Below, piece by piece: positions 11,501 to 20,639 of a stretch of DNA of 21,281 bases. The translations under genes were made by a program, and so were the position numbers. Under the pieces are notes generated by a model. It ran no database searches and had not been told where the DNA came from. It was given only the letters and a program-made list of their open reading frames with translations. Source of the DNA: Gnetum montanum. Its lineage: Eukaryota; Streptophyta; Gnetopsida; Gnetales; Gnetaceae. How positions within the stretch are numbered: position 1 is the stretch's first letter; each line of letters opens with the position of its first letter. Location of the stretch: the NCBI GenBank assembly GCA_015680685.1, contig MNCI01033682.1, positions 379,828 through 401,108 on the forward strand. Direction: 5' to 3'.

Positions 11501-14500
11501 GTGCCATTGTTGAGACCTTCGTTGCATGTTGCCATAGAGCTAGGATAAGCCTCGCATGTCGTCTAGGTCACTGTCTTCACATGGAACACAGGAGGAATTG
11601 CGCAATGTTGACCATCAAACCCCCTTTGAGGCAGTGCATGAAGGCGAACTACACTCCTAGCAACTTTAACATAGTGCTAGATTGCACAAAAAACGTGTCA
11701 ACTAGGGCTGTCACCTTCTGCCATAGTGGTGGCAGTGTTGTCTGGGGGACATGGCCATTGGTCATTTTCAGTGTCAGGTTGTGGAAGAACTAATGTGCAT
11801 ACACATCGCTATGGAGCACCACCCTGTTTGTTGGGACACCCAATGCCTCAGCCATAGCCCCCTCCATCAACATGATTGTCCTTCCCCGAAATGTTGTTTC
11901 CTCCCCAACCCACTGCTCGAAAAAAGTATCATCTGCTAGATTTGACACTCTGTCAATCTGAAACAGCAAATCCTCCTATATGGCCTGTTGTATTAGTGCC
12001 CACAACTCTCTGTTGACTCTAAAGTCTGCCATCATTGGCCATTGATAATGCAGGAGCACCATACTATGCGTTGCCTCTTCCCACAGCTTCAACCTGTGAA
12101 TGGCAACAACTGACAGCAGCAACAACAACCATTGCCCCCTGAAAATCAGGTGATTTTGATGCTTCCAAGCTGTCCATAGCATCTCTGTTTCCTTTTTATC
12201 CCCATCCAATTTTGTAGGCGGTTGTAGCCTTGCGGCCTGCCAGGTTTCGAGCATGTAGGGGCATTGGGAAATACAATGATGAGTCGTTTATGCACTCTCC
12301 ATGCAGAGGGGGCACTAGGGGTCGATTTCCAAGCCTCTCTCCTGGAGGAGCCCTCTCACTAGCAATGCCTTGTTAGCCATCAACCAAAGGAAAACCTTGA
12401 CTTTCTTAGGCAGCCGACCTTGCCATATAAGATTCCACTCAGGGGTCGGCGGAAAGTAATGTCAGATAACCTCCTACAGAGCCATGCCCAATAGACTAGA
12501 GAGTCTCATCTGAGTAGCTTGTCGGCACAACACTCTCTAGAACTATGATCCTCTTGAGCTAGCCTCCCAGAATTGATATTTCTCATAGATGATGTTGATC
12601 CATTGGGTAGGCTGTCCCTTTGGTGTCAACAGTTTATTAACAAGCCTTTGCATCCCCAGAAGAATCTCAATCTAAAAATTCTAGATACTAATTCCTCTTG
12701 CATTTTTTGGCTTTGCGGCATTTTCCTAGTAGACCAAGTGCAATTTACCTCCTCCTTTGTCTCTTGACTAGACAAAAAACCTTATAATTTGATCGATTTT
12801 TTGGGTCACCCCCTCAGGTGGATGCACCATGGAAGCCATAAATCTCGCCATTGTCGTCAGAACCGATGATGTGAGGAATAGCTTACCCTTTCTTGATAGA
12901 AAGCGGTTTGTCCAATGCCCTATCTTTGTTTCTAATTTTTGAAGTAGTGCATTCCATGTTGGCCTCATGTGCTAGTCAAAGATTGGCATCCCAAGGTAGG
13001 AGTCCTACGTAGTCCTAGGCAAGATACCTAAGACATGATAGATTCAGGCTTTCACCTATGTGTTCGTGTTGAGCAGGTGCAGTGCAAACTTTGCTTTATT
13101 GACTGCAAGTCCTAGTTCTACCTCTATCTACTTTAGCACTTGTTGAAGGGCCACCGCCTACAGGACAACCACATGTGCAAAGATAATCATGTCATTGGTG
13201 TAGTGCTCTGTGATGCAGTGCACCCTAGCCACTGACACACCTCAGAGTTCCTCTATCTTGCAGTACCCTTGCAACATATTCATTATCAAAATAAAGAGCA
13301 GGGGTGATAGGGGGTCTCGTTGACGTAGGCCACGCCTGGGCAAGTCAAAACCCCAAAACCTCCCCCTAATGTCAAACGAGTACTATCGCAATGATTGAAT
13401 CTGCATGCACAAATGCACGAAATTCAGTGCAAAGCCCTTCTGCAACATTATTTCTTGTAGCGTCGTCTAGTTGACGGTATCATATGCTTTGGTGATGTCC
13501 AGTTTTGCACAAAGCCTAGTGAACCTAGATGTCTGGAATGAGTGTAGCATTTCTTGCATCAGAAGTACCTGGTCCTGTAGGAAGTGACCCTTCACGAAGC
13601 TTGCTTGATTCTACCTGACAAGTCGAGGCATGAGCGGCGCCAATCGTTGTACAAGCATCTTTGTAAACAGTTTGAGGAGAGCGTTATAGACCCCAATCGG
13701 CCAAAAGTGCATGGGAGACAACGACACCAGAATCTTGGGGGATTAAAACAATGCATGAGCAGTTTATTTCGCTTCTCACCTCCTACCATTGAAGCATGTG
13801 ATTGAAGGCGTCTAGAATGTTTACACCCATGAGGTTCATATGTGCCTTAAGAACTCTATTGGCCACTTGTCAAGGTCAGGTGCCTTGTTAGTCTTCATCG
13901 TCCTCATTGCAGTGACTAGCTCCTGCATTGTGAATGGGTGAAGCAAGGCTAGGTTGTTCGCCGATCCTAGCACTTGTTGTATGTGTGCCGAAATTGGGCT
14001 AGTGTTTTTCCTCCACCAGATCTCCCCCTAGTAATGATGCACAATGTTAGTGATTTGCTTCTCATTTGCCAATGCGACCCCATCTTGAGCAAGCCTGATT
14101 TTGTGCTTCTTCTATCCATGCCCCTTTGCTGACGCGAAGAAAAATTTGGTGTTTTTATCCCCCTCTTTGAGCCATGTGATTTTGGCCCGTTGCCATCAGT
14201 AGATCTCCTCCTCTAGCAAGAGGTCTTGCAATTCTTGCAGTAGCATGTGTTCCTCCTCGTGTAGATCTTCACCCTATTCCTACCTTGCCTGCACAACAGA
14301 GAGCTAGTGTAGTAACTGGGAGTGGAAGGTCTTAAAATTGTATTTATCTGTAGTGACTCTATTCTTGATTTGGCCCTTGAGAGTGCATAGGCCATGCTTG
14401 AGGAAGTTCCTTGGGTCCACCTCTGTAGAGTAGCCTTGCCAGATATTGTGTACAAGCGGCCTAAGCCATGGTTTAGAAAGCCTTGCACGCTAAAATTTGA

Positions 14501-17500
14501 AAGGCCTGGGGCCCAAGTCACATGCCATGTGCAGGTTGCATAATAGGGAGCGATGGTCAGATGCTTGTTGCTCCTTGCTCGTTACCCGAATGTTATACCG
14601 AAGAGCCAAACCAGTACTCACCCACACACGGTCGATCTTCAACTGGACGTGCTCATTCCCTTTCTGCTAGTTGCTCCAAGTGAAACTATAGCCTTCTATT
14701 TCCATATCTACGAGGTCGTGCTGTTGGAGAAACTCTAGCAACTCCTTGCTGCCCAAGGGAATATTGTTATCTCCTCCCGTCTTTTCCCATGCATAAAGAC
14801 GTTGGTTAAAATCTCTAATTAGAATCCAACACTCTTTGTCTGGCACCACCAATGGCAGCCTCTGGAATTCCTATACCCGAACTTCCCAATTTTGTGCCCC
14901 ATATATGTTTGTGAGCCAGAGGTCCTCTTGAGGCAAATGTACTGTTTGGCTCTAGTGGGACTTGTCCATTGACACCAGTGTTGTCTGGGCCAGGATCACA
15001 AGGCCTCCTGCTCTACCATTATAGGGAAATAACTATTCACTCCAACCTTGCCATCGCAACCAACCAAACTCCAACTGTTGTAGCTTTGTCTCTTGTAAGT
15101 AGACTACGTCACAGCCCTCATGCCTGACAATGTCTTTTAGGGTTTTTCTTTTGTAGGGTGTACCTTGGCCCTTGCAATTCCAAGAAAGAATCTTCATGGG
15201 CAACCCAATGATCAGTTCTCAAAAGCCTCCCTCAGGGTTCGCTAAATTCCCAAATCTATTTCTAGTTGTGTTTGCTTGCTTCTTGCAACGGCTGGCCTTG
15301 CCCCCCACCCGCACCCCCACCCCTGATGGGGATTGAACAACCTCACCGTGGACCTTCAACATTGATGGTCTGGAGAAATTGCGAACAATTGACACCCAAT
15401 CCCCGAATGGTTGGAGCTCGAGCATTGAAAGGTCCCCTCCACTCTTGTTCCCCACTGGTGTGCAATGTTGTTATATTAATATGTTTAAAAATTTCTTTTG
15501 AAGTTGAATATATTATTTTTTATGGATTTTCAATTTTTTGTCTTCTTAGTTGCGTATACTTCAGAAAATGAATAAAAATTGCTATTTTGGATGTTTTTAA
15601 TCTCTATTCCATGCAATTCCAAATTGCCATCCGCCATCTGGAATCTAAGGAATGGAAAAACGATTTGCGATCTGATCTTCATAGGTATATGGTTCTAATA
15701 AATAAGCCATCTTCTTCCGTGATTTGTAGCTTGTTTGCAACTTAAATTCTTTTGTAAACATACCTATAATAAATTCCTGTTCATGTAAACACATAATCTT
15801 GTAATCGTCTTTCTGGTCCATTTTCTGGTGTGTTCAGCTAGAGACATCGACTCTCAAAATGTTGGGTTATTGTTTTGAATGTCCTTCCTTATCAAGCTTC
15901 CATGACAAGTTTGGTAGCTGTACCTAGATCTGTCTCCTCTTACCGAGTCTCTTCTGGTTATTTCTTCTGATCGACATTTCAGTTTCCCACTTCAACAGAG
16001 TGGAGTCTTGCCCTTTAAACTTCCATGGTGATTATGCTACTGCTCTATAATTTCTGCTATTTTCAAGTTCAGAGAGGTTATATTGTTTCCCATCAGCAAA
16101 ATCTGGAAGGAGTCCACTGCCCACCTCCCCTAGGAATTAGTGCACTCTTTTATTGTCTGCAGCAGCACGATATTTTGTTTCAAAAGATTCTGTTGGATGA
16201 AAACATGAAACAAGGCAGCAGATGAACACTTCTCTACAAGAGGCCATCCTATCCCTAGTCCAGCATTCCCGTGTAGCCTAATTGTTGATGCCACTAACTT
16301 TAGATTTACTTACATTTTTTTATAAAAAAAATTAATACAATTTTCCTGTTGGCTACCAAGCCCCAGTGAACGCTGTGAGGTAAAAATCTTAACCAATATC
16401 TTTCAGTGTTGTTCATGTTCTTATGTTCATGGATGTTTAATCGAGTAGAGAGAGACACTGATGACATTTTGGTTTGTAATTTTCTTGCAGTAGATTCACA
16501 TGGTTGTTATAGGGTAAGAACTTGTTTTTATAAAGAAAAGGATATCGAATTTTAAGTGTAACATTATAAAGTTCTGTCAGCTATGTTCTGGGAGTCATAT
16601 AAATGACATTTTCATATTGTGGGTTTTAAAATGTGAAATATTACAAATTGCCTGTTATTCTTGGCTGATTGGAACTGGAAATTTAACTTGTGTTTTATAC
16701 GACCCTCAAGCATGTTTCCTCCTACTTGACGAGCCTACGGTTGCAACTATATTATTCTGTTGTAACTATTTAATTATTTTCGACGATGTCAACTGGTTCT
16801 TGAAACCAATATTAGGTGTGCTAAAGAAAAACTTAACAAAAAATCAGATGGACAGACACACACACAATCAGATTTTGACCATGGTTTTCTTGACCCCCTA
16901 AATAGCATTGTTATATTTTCTATCATTTTGGCATGATTTATTGATTGATTTAGCAATATGCATGTACACCCATGGGCTCTGAGCCTGGCACGTAAGGATG
17001 ATTTGTTGGTTGTTGTGTAGGCATTATTTATATTTTCCAGTATCCACCATAATTGCTTTGATTGCACAGCAACAATTGTCTGCTCGTACGCATATGTTGA
17101 TTGTCTTTGTCATAGTTGCCATATCCGTGTATGGGCTAATCTTTTAGCGTAGGTGGATAATTTAACGACAGTTTTTACAGCTGGTTTCCTTTTAGGGTAG
17201 ATGGATGATTTAATAATTAGTTTTTACCGATGGTTGTAAACCTGATGCCCCCTAATGTATGTTTAATGTGCACCCATGAACTGTTGAAATTGTAACATAT
17301 TTAGTAAGGGTAGGTTATTTCATTAGCATTGATGATTGAATTGCATTTTGGTCCGTGTCTGACATGTATTGGAAGACTTAGCCCGGACAGCTGGAAAAGC
17401 AGTGTGCGTTTACTTTATAAAGTTTATTCATTCCTTATTTGGCAGCTGACTCCATGTAGTTGGGATAAGGCTAAGATGGTGATGCTAGAGTTTATCCATT

Positions 17501-18010
17501 ATTGTTCTAATTAAATAAGCCCACCTTTTATTGATTAATAAATATTTTCCATGGTTTTTTAATTTTTTTGGATTGTATTCCATTTAGCAAAATCTGCAAT
17601 CTATTAGGTGATTGAATAGAAAATGTTTAATTTAATGCTCAGTCAGAGTGCTCACATATGATCTTAATGTTACAGGTATGCCATTACAAAGGCATTTTGC
17701 GTTGCGTTTTTGATGACCTTTTTCTCAGTTTTTGATGTTCCTGTATTTTGGCCCATATTGCTATGTTATTGGATAGTGCTTTTTGTTCTCACCATGAAAC
17801 GCCAAATTTCCCACATGATCAAATATAAGTATGTTCCATTCTCCATAGGCAAACAGGTATATGTGCAGACCTGCTAACCATATTTATTTAGCATTTAGAA
17901 TATGATGGAGGTTTTGTATGTATTCAATTATTGAATTTACTTTCCTTTTCATCTTATTTCAGAGATACGCAGGGAAAAGTAGGGATGTTGCGAGCTCTTC
18001 TAGGGACTGA
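2212..18010 (+). CDS. RER1: RER1 family ER-retention receptor, three exons: join(2212-2564, 17676-17856, 17963-18010)
   Basis: RER1 is a Golgi membrane protein that returns escaped ER membrane proteins and unassembled subunits to the ER in COPI vesicles. The joined exons give 193 residues, close to the roughly 190 of plant RER1. Visible family landmarks are [15 protein letters not shown] (27-41), [18 protein letters not shown] (54-71), [12 protein letters not shown] (75-86), [18 protein letters not shown] (101-118), [13 protein letters not shown] (133-145) and MIKYKYVPF (165-173). Four membrane segments are expected at about 41-57, 60-80, 123-140 and 143-160, with both ends cytosolic. The C-terminal tail is basic and Ser-rich, as in plant homologues. 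Intron 1 splits the Trp118 codon (TG|G); intron 2 falls after Gln178 in phase 0. Both introns are GT-AG. I chose the ATG at 2212 because the in-frame codon at 2170 is GTG and MEG fits the family N-terminus. There is no frameshift or internal stop, so the gene looks functional. The family call is firm; expression is not shown. Confidence 0.95.
2565..4142 (+). other. Intron 1, 5' segment: nothing coding recognised
   Basis: This is T-rich intron sequence with short open frames that match no known family. A 12-bp TG microsatellite lies at 3117-3128. No mobile-element ends are visible before the LINE-A poly(T) at 4143. Confidence 0.5.
4750..4980 (-). other. Coiled-coil-like coding remnant in the LINE-A 3' part
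   Basis: The minus-strand translation is very rich in Glu, Lys, Gln and Arg, for example [20 protein letters not shown], followed by [14 protein letters not shown]. Upstream in the same sense comes [12 protein letters not shown]. The composition and spacing suggest a long amphipathic helix. It lies beyond the extension domain and may be its C-terminal tail. Stops interrupt it, and function is unknown. Confidence 0.5.
7701..7847. repeat. 73-bp tandem duplication inside LINE-A
   Basis: Two adjacent copies start at 7701 and 7774, each beginning gggttgtggatgactaagtc. They differ at a handful of positions, including a one-base insertion in the second. The unit lies in the segment between endonuclease and RT, just after the RNTKFFF motif in the coding sense. 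Since 73 is not a multiple of three, the duplication shifts the frame. Confidence 0.85.
8528..10688 (+). other. Intron 1, middle segment between the LINEs: nothing coding recognised
   Basis: This 2.2 kb is AT-rich intron sequence. Short frames on both strands match no family I know. A cluster of related words (gattgggattgggattgtga, then gattgtgatctag) occurs at 10201-10250, with no clear period. Confidence 0.5.
10689..10702. repeat. Target-site duplication of LINE-B, left copy
   Basis: This is tgtgcaatgttgtt, identical to 15459-15472. It abuts the poly(T) that represents the LINE-B poly(A) tail. The last two T could belong to either the tail or the duplication, so the certain length is 12 bp. 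Confidence 0.93.
11560..15197 (-). pseudogene. LINE-B ORF2 remnant (endonuclease, RT, zinc finger, extension)
   Basis: ORF2 opens with [14 protein letters not shown] at 15197, the classic start of a plant LINE endonuclease. QETKL (15081-15095) holds the catalytic Glu, and SDHRSL (14550-14561) the catalytic Asp-His. The GDFN motif is RDFN (14805-14816). RT motifs are [12 protein letters not shown] followed by a stop in place of Trp (13467-13502), RQRDPLSP (13302-13325; family RQGDPLSP) and YTND (13191-13202; family YADD). After the thumb ([19 protein letters not shown]) comes [13 protein letters not shown] (12363-12402), then CPLC (12303-12314) and HHCISQC (12261-12281), an intact zinc-binding set. 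An extension with FRGRTIML follows at 11832-11891. In-frame stops are mostly TAG. The protein cannot be made as it stands. Confidence 0.9.
11600..11990 (-). pseudogene. Post-zinc-finger extension domain of LINE-B
   Basis: The translation contains [20 protein letters not shown] (11832-11891) and, after a stop, [16 protein letters not shown] (11688-11735), then [15 protein letters not shown] has the same order: [17 protein letters not shown], a Pro-Trp turn, LLIDASF and FFALLAIG. The pattern F-x-G-x-x-I-x-(L)-x4-(I/M)-A followed by P-x-W and an aromatic helix recalls domains found in other plant mobile-element proteins. That link is from memory and unverified. Function is unknown. Confidence 0.55.
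15219..15455 (-). pseudogene. LINE-B ORF1 C-terminal remnant (tentative)
   Basis: This 78-residue frame starts 3 bp inside the 5' end of the element and stops 21 bp before the ORF2 start. It has basic stretches ([10 protein letters not shown]) but no intact zinc knuckle. Its position directly before ORF2 is that of ORF1 in plant L1 elements, so it may be the tail of a 5'-truncated ORF1. Sequence similarity alone does not prove this. Confidence 0.4.
15459..15472. repeat. Target-site duplication of LINE-B, right copy
   Basis: This is tgtgcaatgttgtt, identical to 10689-10702, at the 5' end of the minus-strand element. The sequence after it (atattaat) is the unduplicated continuation of the original target. 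Confidence 0.93.
15473..17675 (+). other. Intron 1, 3' segment: nothing coding recognised
   Basis: This is AT-rich intron sequence leading to the exon 2 acceptor. It holds a short AC microsatellite near 16856-16865 and a 48-bp imperfect tandem duplication near 17141-17237. No mobile element with recognisable ends was seen. Confidence 0.5.
17141..17237. repeat. 48-bp imperfect tandem repeat, two copies
   Basis: Copies begin cttttagcgtaggtggataa (17141) and cttttagggtagatggatga (17189). They stay alignable to the end with substitutions and one single-base indel, at roughly 75-80% identity judged by eye. There is no evident function. Confidence 0.65.
17676..17856 (+). other. RER1: RER1 coding exon 2
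   Basis: This 181-nt exon completes Trp118 and encodes residues 119-178, covering membrane segments 3 and 4 and the conserved IKYKYVPF stretch. The acceptor reads TTACAG|GTATGCC and the donor CAG|GTATATG. Translation is continuous with exon 1 and matches the family without gaps. Confidence 0.94.
17857..17962 (+). other. RER1: RER1 intron 2, 106 bp
   Basis: This is a short, T-rich intron with GTATATG donor and TTATTTCAG acceptor. Its size is typical of plants and contrasts sharply with intron 1. Confidence 0.9.
17963..18010 (+). other. RER1: RER1 coding exon 3 (C-terminal tail)
   Basis: This exon has 15 codons ([15 protein letters not shown]) and a TGA stop. The acceptor is TTATTTCAG|AGATAC. 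A second AG two bases on would shift the frame, so the first AG is preferred. The tail is basic and Ser-rich, like plant RER1 C-termini. No AATAAA lies within about 1.3 kb downstream, so the mRNA 3' end could not be placed. Confidence 0.88.
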
Positions 18011-20247
18011 TATGACGGAATTTTGAAGTAGAAGCCCGATAAGATCTATCGAAAATTTTAATGTCTTCATTTTGGCTATCTATCTTCATTGTGTTTTCCA
18101 AAATAGCTAACAGCTTCTTGAGGATCCTTAGCTTAATCATAGCAAAGGTTGTTAAATCCTTGACTATTTCTAACGCTCAGCGCATGGTTTCTTTTTCCAT
18201 GGAGAATCTGTGAAGTTTGGGATTTTTTTTTTAAATATGTGGCATGAATTATCGTATTTTTGGTAGCGTTTGGTTTTATTTCAAAGTTTCTAAATTTTTC
18301 CATGCAACTCTAATTCTGAATGATCTGCCAACTAGTTCTTAGAAAGGATGCTGATTGTCCATTGAATGTTGAGCCTCACAATTGGCAAAAAGGTACGGAT
18401 TGCCTTGTGATATTTTAAGAATTTAACTTTGGGACTTCAATGAAAATTTGTTCATTTTGAAATTTCTCTATGTAGTTTTTTTGTGTGTTTTTTTCCCCGT
18501 TGGAGACCTAAGTATATATATTCAGTTGCTTGCTTTGAGGATAAAGGGTAGTTGCAGTCACACTAATGGTGCTTACCTCAAGACCCTAGTCTCGAATTGT
18601 AGCAAGTTATTTTTAGTTGGTGTTGTAACAAAGTGGAATATTGCTAATAATTTTAAATGAAAGTATGTCTAAATGGAAGTGGTTTGTGTATTCCAAGTTA
18701 AATTTCATAATTGTTATTAGAAGTTTTTGATGGCCAACTTTTTTTATACACATTTTTCTTCCAACTTTCTCTCTTGCTTATAAACGTATTGTTTATAATG
18801 ACTTTTTCCACAACCTTAATGACATTCCAACTAGTTGTTAGCCATATCACTATTTATTCTTTTCTAATCCTTAAAAAATTAATTCTAATTAATGATGAAT
18901 TTTGTATGATTTAAAAAATGACTTAAAAAAATCAAGTTGTGGATGTTACAATAATGTCATTGTTTTTTATTTTAAACAAATTTTGCAACCTTGTTTTAAA
19001 ATGTCATGTATCTTTAGTTGTACTTTTCCTTGATAGGAAATTGTATATAGTGGTGTAGAGATTTTATTAATTTTTTGTATCACAAAGGTTAATGATTTTA
19101 AACACATTGTGAAGGGTAGGTATCTATACATTTTTCTTCTTTTACAAATGTAGAACTTGAGCTTGAAGGGAATCATTTAAATGGACAAAATCAAGGTTTT
19201 ATCCTCTTTCTAACAATTTTTGTCTTGTTTGATTCTTTTAAGTGTCATGTGATATTTTTCCCTCTCATTTTTAATTTAACTATAATCTTGCACATTGAGC
19301 CCTTTTTATTATTTTTACATACTTTTTTAATCTTTTATATCTAACCGTCCTCAATAATTTAGTATTTGATTAATAAAGCATAGTAGAAAATGATCTTTGT
19401 ATCTAGTTGTGTATGGTGATTTATAGTCTACATGTCTTCCACTTATTACTCATTTCAGGTACACCAACCAAAATAATAATCCCTTCAAAATTAAAAATAG
19501 GAAAATAAAATGCTATTAAAAAAGTTTCTCTATTTTCTTTCGCCTTTTGTACCATGTTTTATATTTATAGTCTAAGTTGAATCTAGTTTATGTTCAAATG
19601 TATCTTTTAACTTTTATTTTGAGGGACAAATTAGGATTTTAATAATCATTATGCCTTTATGTTAACAATAATTCCTAGACTAGATATATGTGGGTTGAAT
19701 GGTGCTTTTATCCCATCAACATGGTTAACCATGTTAGTGCATGGAGTGTTCTAATAATATTTCCAAGATAAGTGATAGCTTGGTTTGCTCACAAGCTTTT
19801 CACCCAAGTTGTTAAAAAAACACTACCTCTAGCATGCCTAGTTTGAAGGCATTATTGTAGGTAGATAACTCAAAGATAAGATTAGTTGTAGACAATCAAA
19901 TTGATATGATTAACTTGGCAATGATGAACATTTGTGTATATTTAAGTATACCTCTAATACTTATCGAAAATATAATATTCAACCTCTATTATATGTGAAG
20001 ATTTTAAGCATTATTTTCCAAGAAATAATCATTACTTATACTAGTTAATCTAATGCAAGCAATAATAAAACTTAGAAAACTAAAATAACATTAGGATCCT
20101 AGCATTTAAATTGTATAATAATGACAACTACCCCTTGTTACTTGTAGCCCCATTAACCTTGAGGTGACCACCCATAGGTTGACCACTTACTTGATTCATG
20201 CTAACTCCTTGCCCTTGCTAAATGCTATATTGTTGATATTGATTCCA
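18011..20247. other. RER1 3' region and AT-rich intergenic DNA, no recognised gene
   Basis: The first few hundred bases should include the RER1 3' UTR, but no canonical AATAAA is near; the first examples are at 19373-19378 and about 20061. Short frames here match no family. Positions 18560-18605 weakly resemble a decayed tRNA-derived SINE head (ggtgcttacctcaagac then tctcgaattg), too degraded to call. Confidence 0.5.
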
Positions 20248-20263
20248 GACAAATTTGGATCTT
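20248..20263. repeat. Direct repeat, left copy (putative target-site duplication)
   Basis: This is gacaaatttggatctt, identical over 16 bp to 20624-20639. The flanking bases on both sides differ between the copies, so the repeat is exactly 16 bp. Confidence 0.85.
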
Positions 20264-20623
20264 CCCCTTTCTGTGTGCGTTCCAGTAACACTCATCATCA
20301 GTAATCTCTGCAAGGATGCTTCCTCTTTTTGTTGAGTGGAGTCATCATTGGAACTCTCTCTATCCTAAACTGAGAGCTCTTTGCCCCATCTAATTCCATG
20401 TCATTCTATCTGGTAATGAATCAGTATGTGTGGATGTTTGATAGTGCCCCAATTTGGGTTTCCTCCTTTAATACTCGTTTATTTATAAGGCTGTTCCCGA
20501 TTCTCATTCACAGTGCTCCCAACTTCCCCTTCCCCTCGAACCTATGACTTATTCAGGTTACTGTAATTGATGCACTTTTAATATCAATAGAACTTCTACC
20601 CCCACCCCCCACCCCCCGCCCCC
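20264..20623. mobile_element. 360-bp insertion of unknown class flanked by perfect 16-bp direct repeats
   Basis: The sequence gacaaatttggatctt occurs at 20248-20263 and 20624-20639, exactly bracketing 360 bp. A perfect 16-bp duplication points to insertion by a retroposition-type mechanism. The insert has no ORF. It contains a TATA-like tatttataagg (20480-20490) and an aatatcaatagaactt stretch near its end, reminiscent of LTR promoter and poly(A) regions, yet LTR elements make 4-6 bp duplications. Instead of poly(A), the right end is a C-rich tract. Class and orientation are unresolved. Confidence 0.65.
20599..20623 (-). other. G-quadruplex motif with single-base loops
   Basis: On the + strand the tract is C5-A-C6-A-C6-G-C5. 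The minus strand therefore has four runs of 5-6 G separated by single bases (C, T, T). Four long G runs with one-base loops form the most stable class of intramolecular quadruplex, and the C strand could form an i-motif. The tract is the terminal part of the 360-bp insertion. Confidence 0.85.
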
Positions 20624-20639
20624 GACAAATTTGGATCTT
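20624..20639. repeat. Direct repeat, right copy (putative target-site duplication)
   Basis: This is gacaaatttggatctt, directly after the C-rich end of the 360-bp insertion, and identical to 20248-20263. Confidence 0.85.

Larger units (their letters stand above)
10703..15458 (-). mobile_element. LINE-B: L1-type non-LTR retrotransposon with intact target-site duplication, antisense in RER1 intron 1
   Basis: The element is about 4.76 kb on the minus strand. Its order is ORF1 remnant (15455-15219), endonuclease (15197-14500), reverse transcriptase (about 14000-12770), zinc finger (about 12420-12250), extension domain (about 11990-11600), 3' part and a poly(A) seen as 17 T at 10701-10717. The flanks carry the same 14 bp, tgtgcaatgttgtt, at 10689-10702 and 15459-15472. 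This fixes both ends and shows insertion by target-primed reverse transcription. The inferred nick, TTGTT/ATAT, resembles the T-rich preference of L1 endonucleases. The copy is dead but better preserved than LINE-A, so probably younger. Confidence 0.93.
2565..17675 (+). other. RER1: RER1 intron 1, 15,111 bp
   Basis: The intron is bounded by GTTTGTG at the donor and TTAATGTTACAG at the acceptor. It interrupts the Trp118 codon and makes up about 95% of the gene. Two antisense LINEs account for roughly 9.1 kb, and the rest is AT-rich sequence without recognised genes. Without the two LINEs the intron would be about 6 kb. Confidence 0.92.

Noticed and set aside
10916-11513. Overlapping + and - frames in the GC-richer 3' part of LINE-B
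   Set aside because: They lie inside the LINE between the extension domain and the poly(A) tail. Overlapping frames on both strands reflect composition, and no separate gene is supported.
18560-18605. A second SINE head downstream of RER1
   Set aside because: The A- and B-box resemblance is weak, the B box lacks GGTTC, and no flanking duplication was found.
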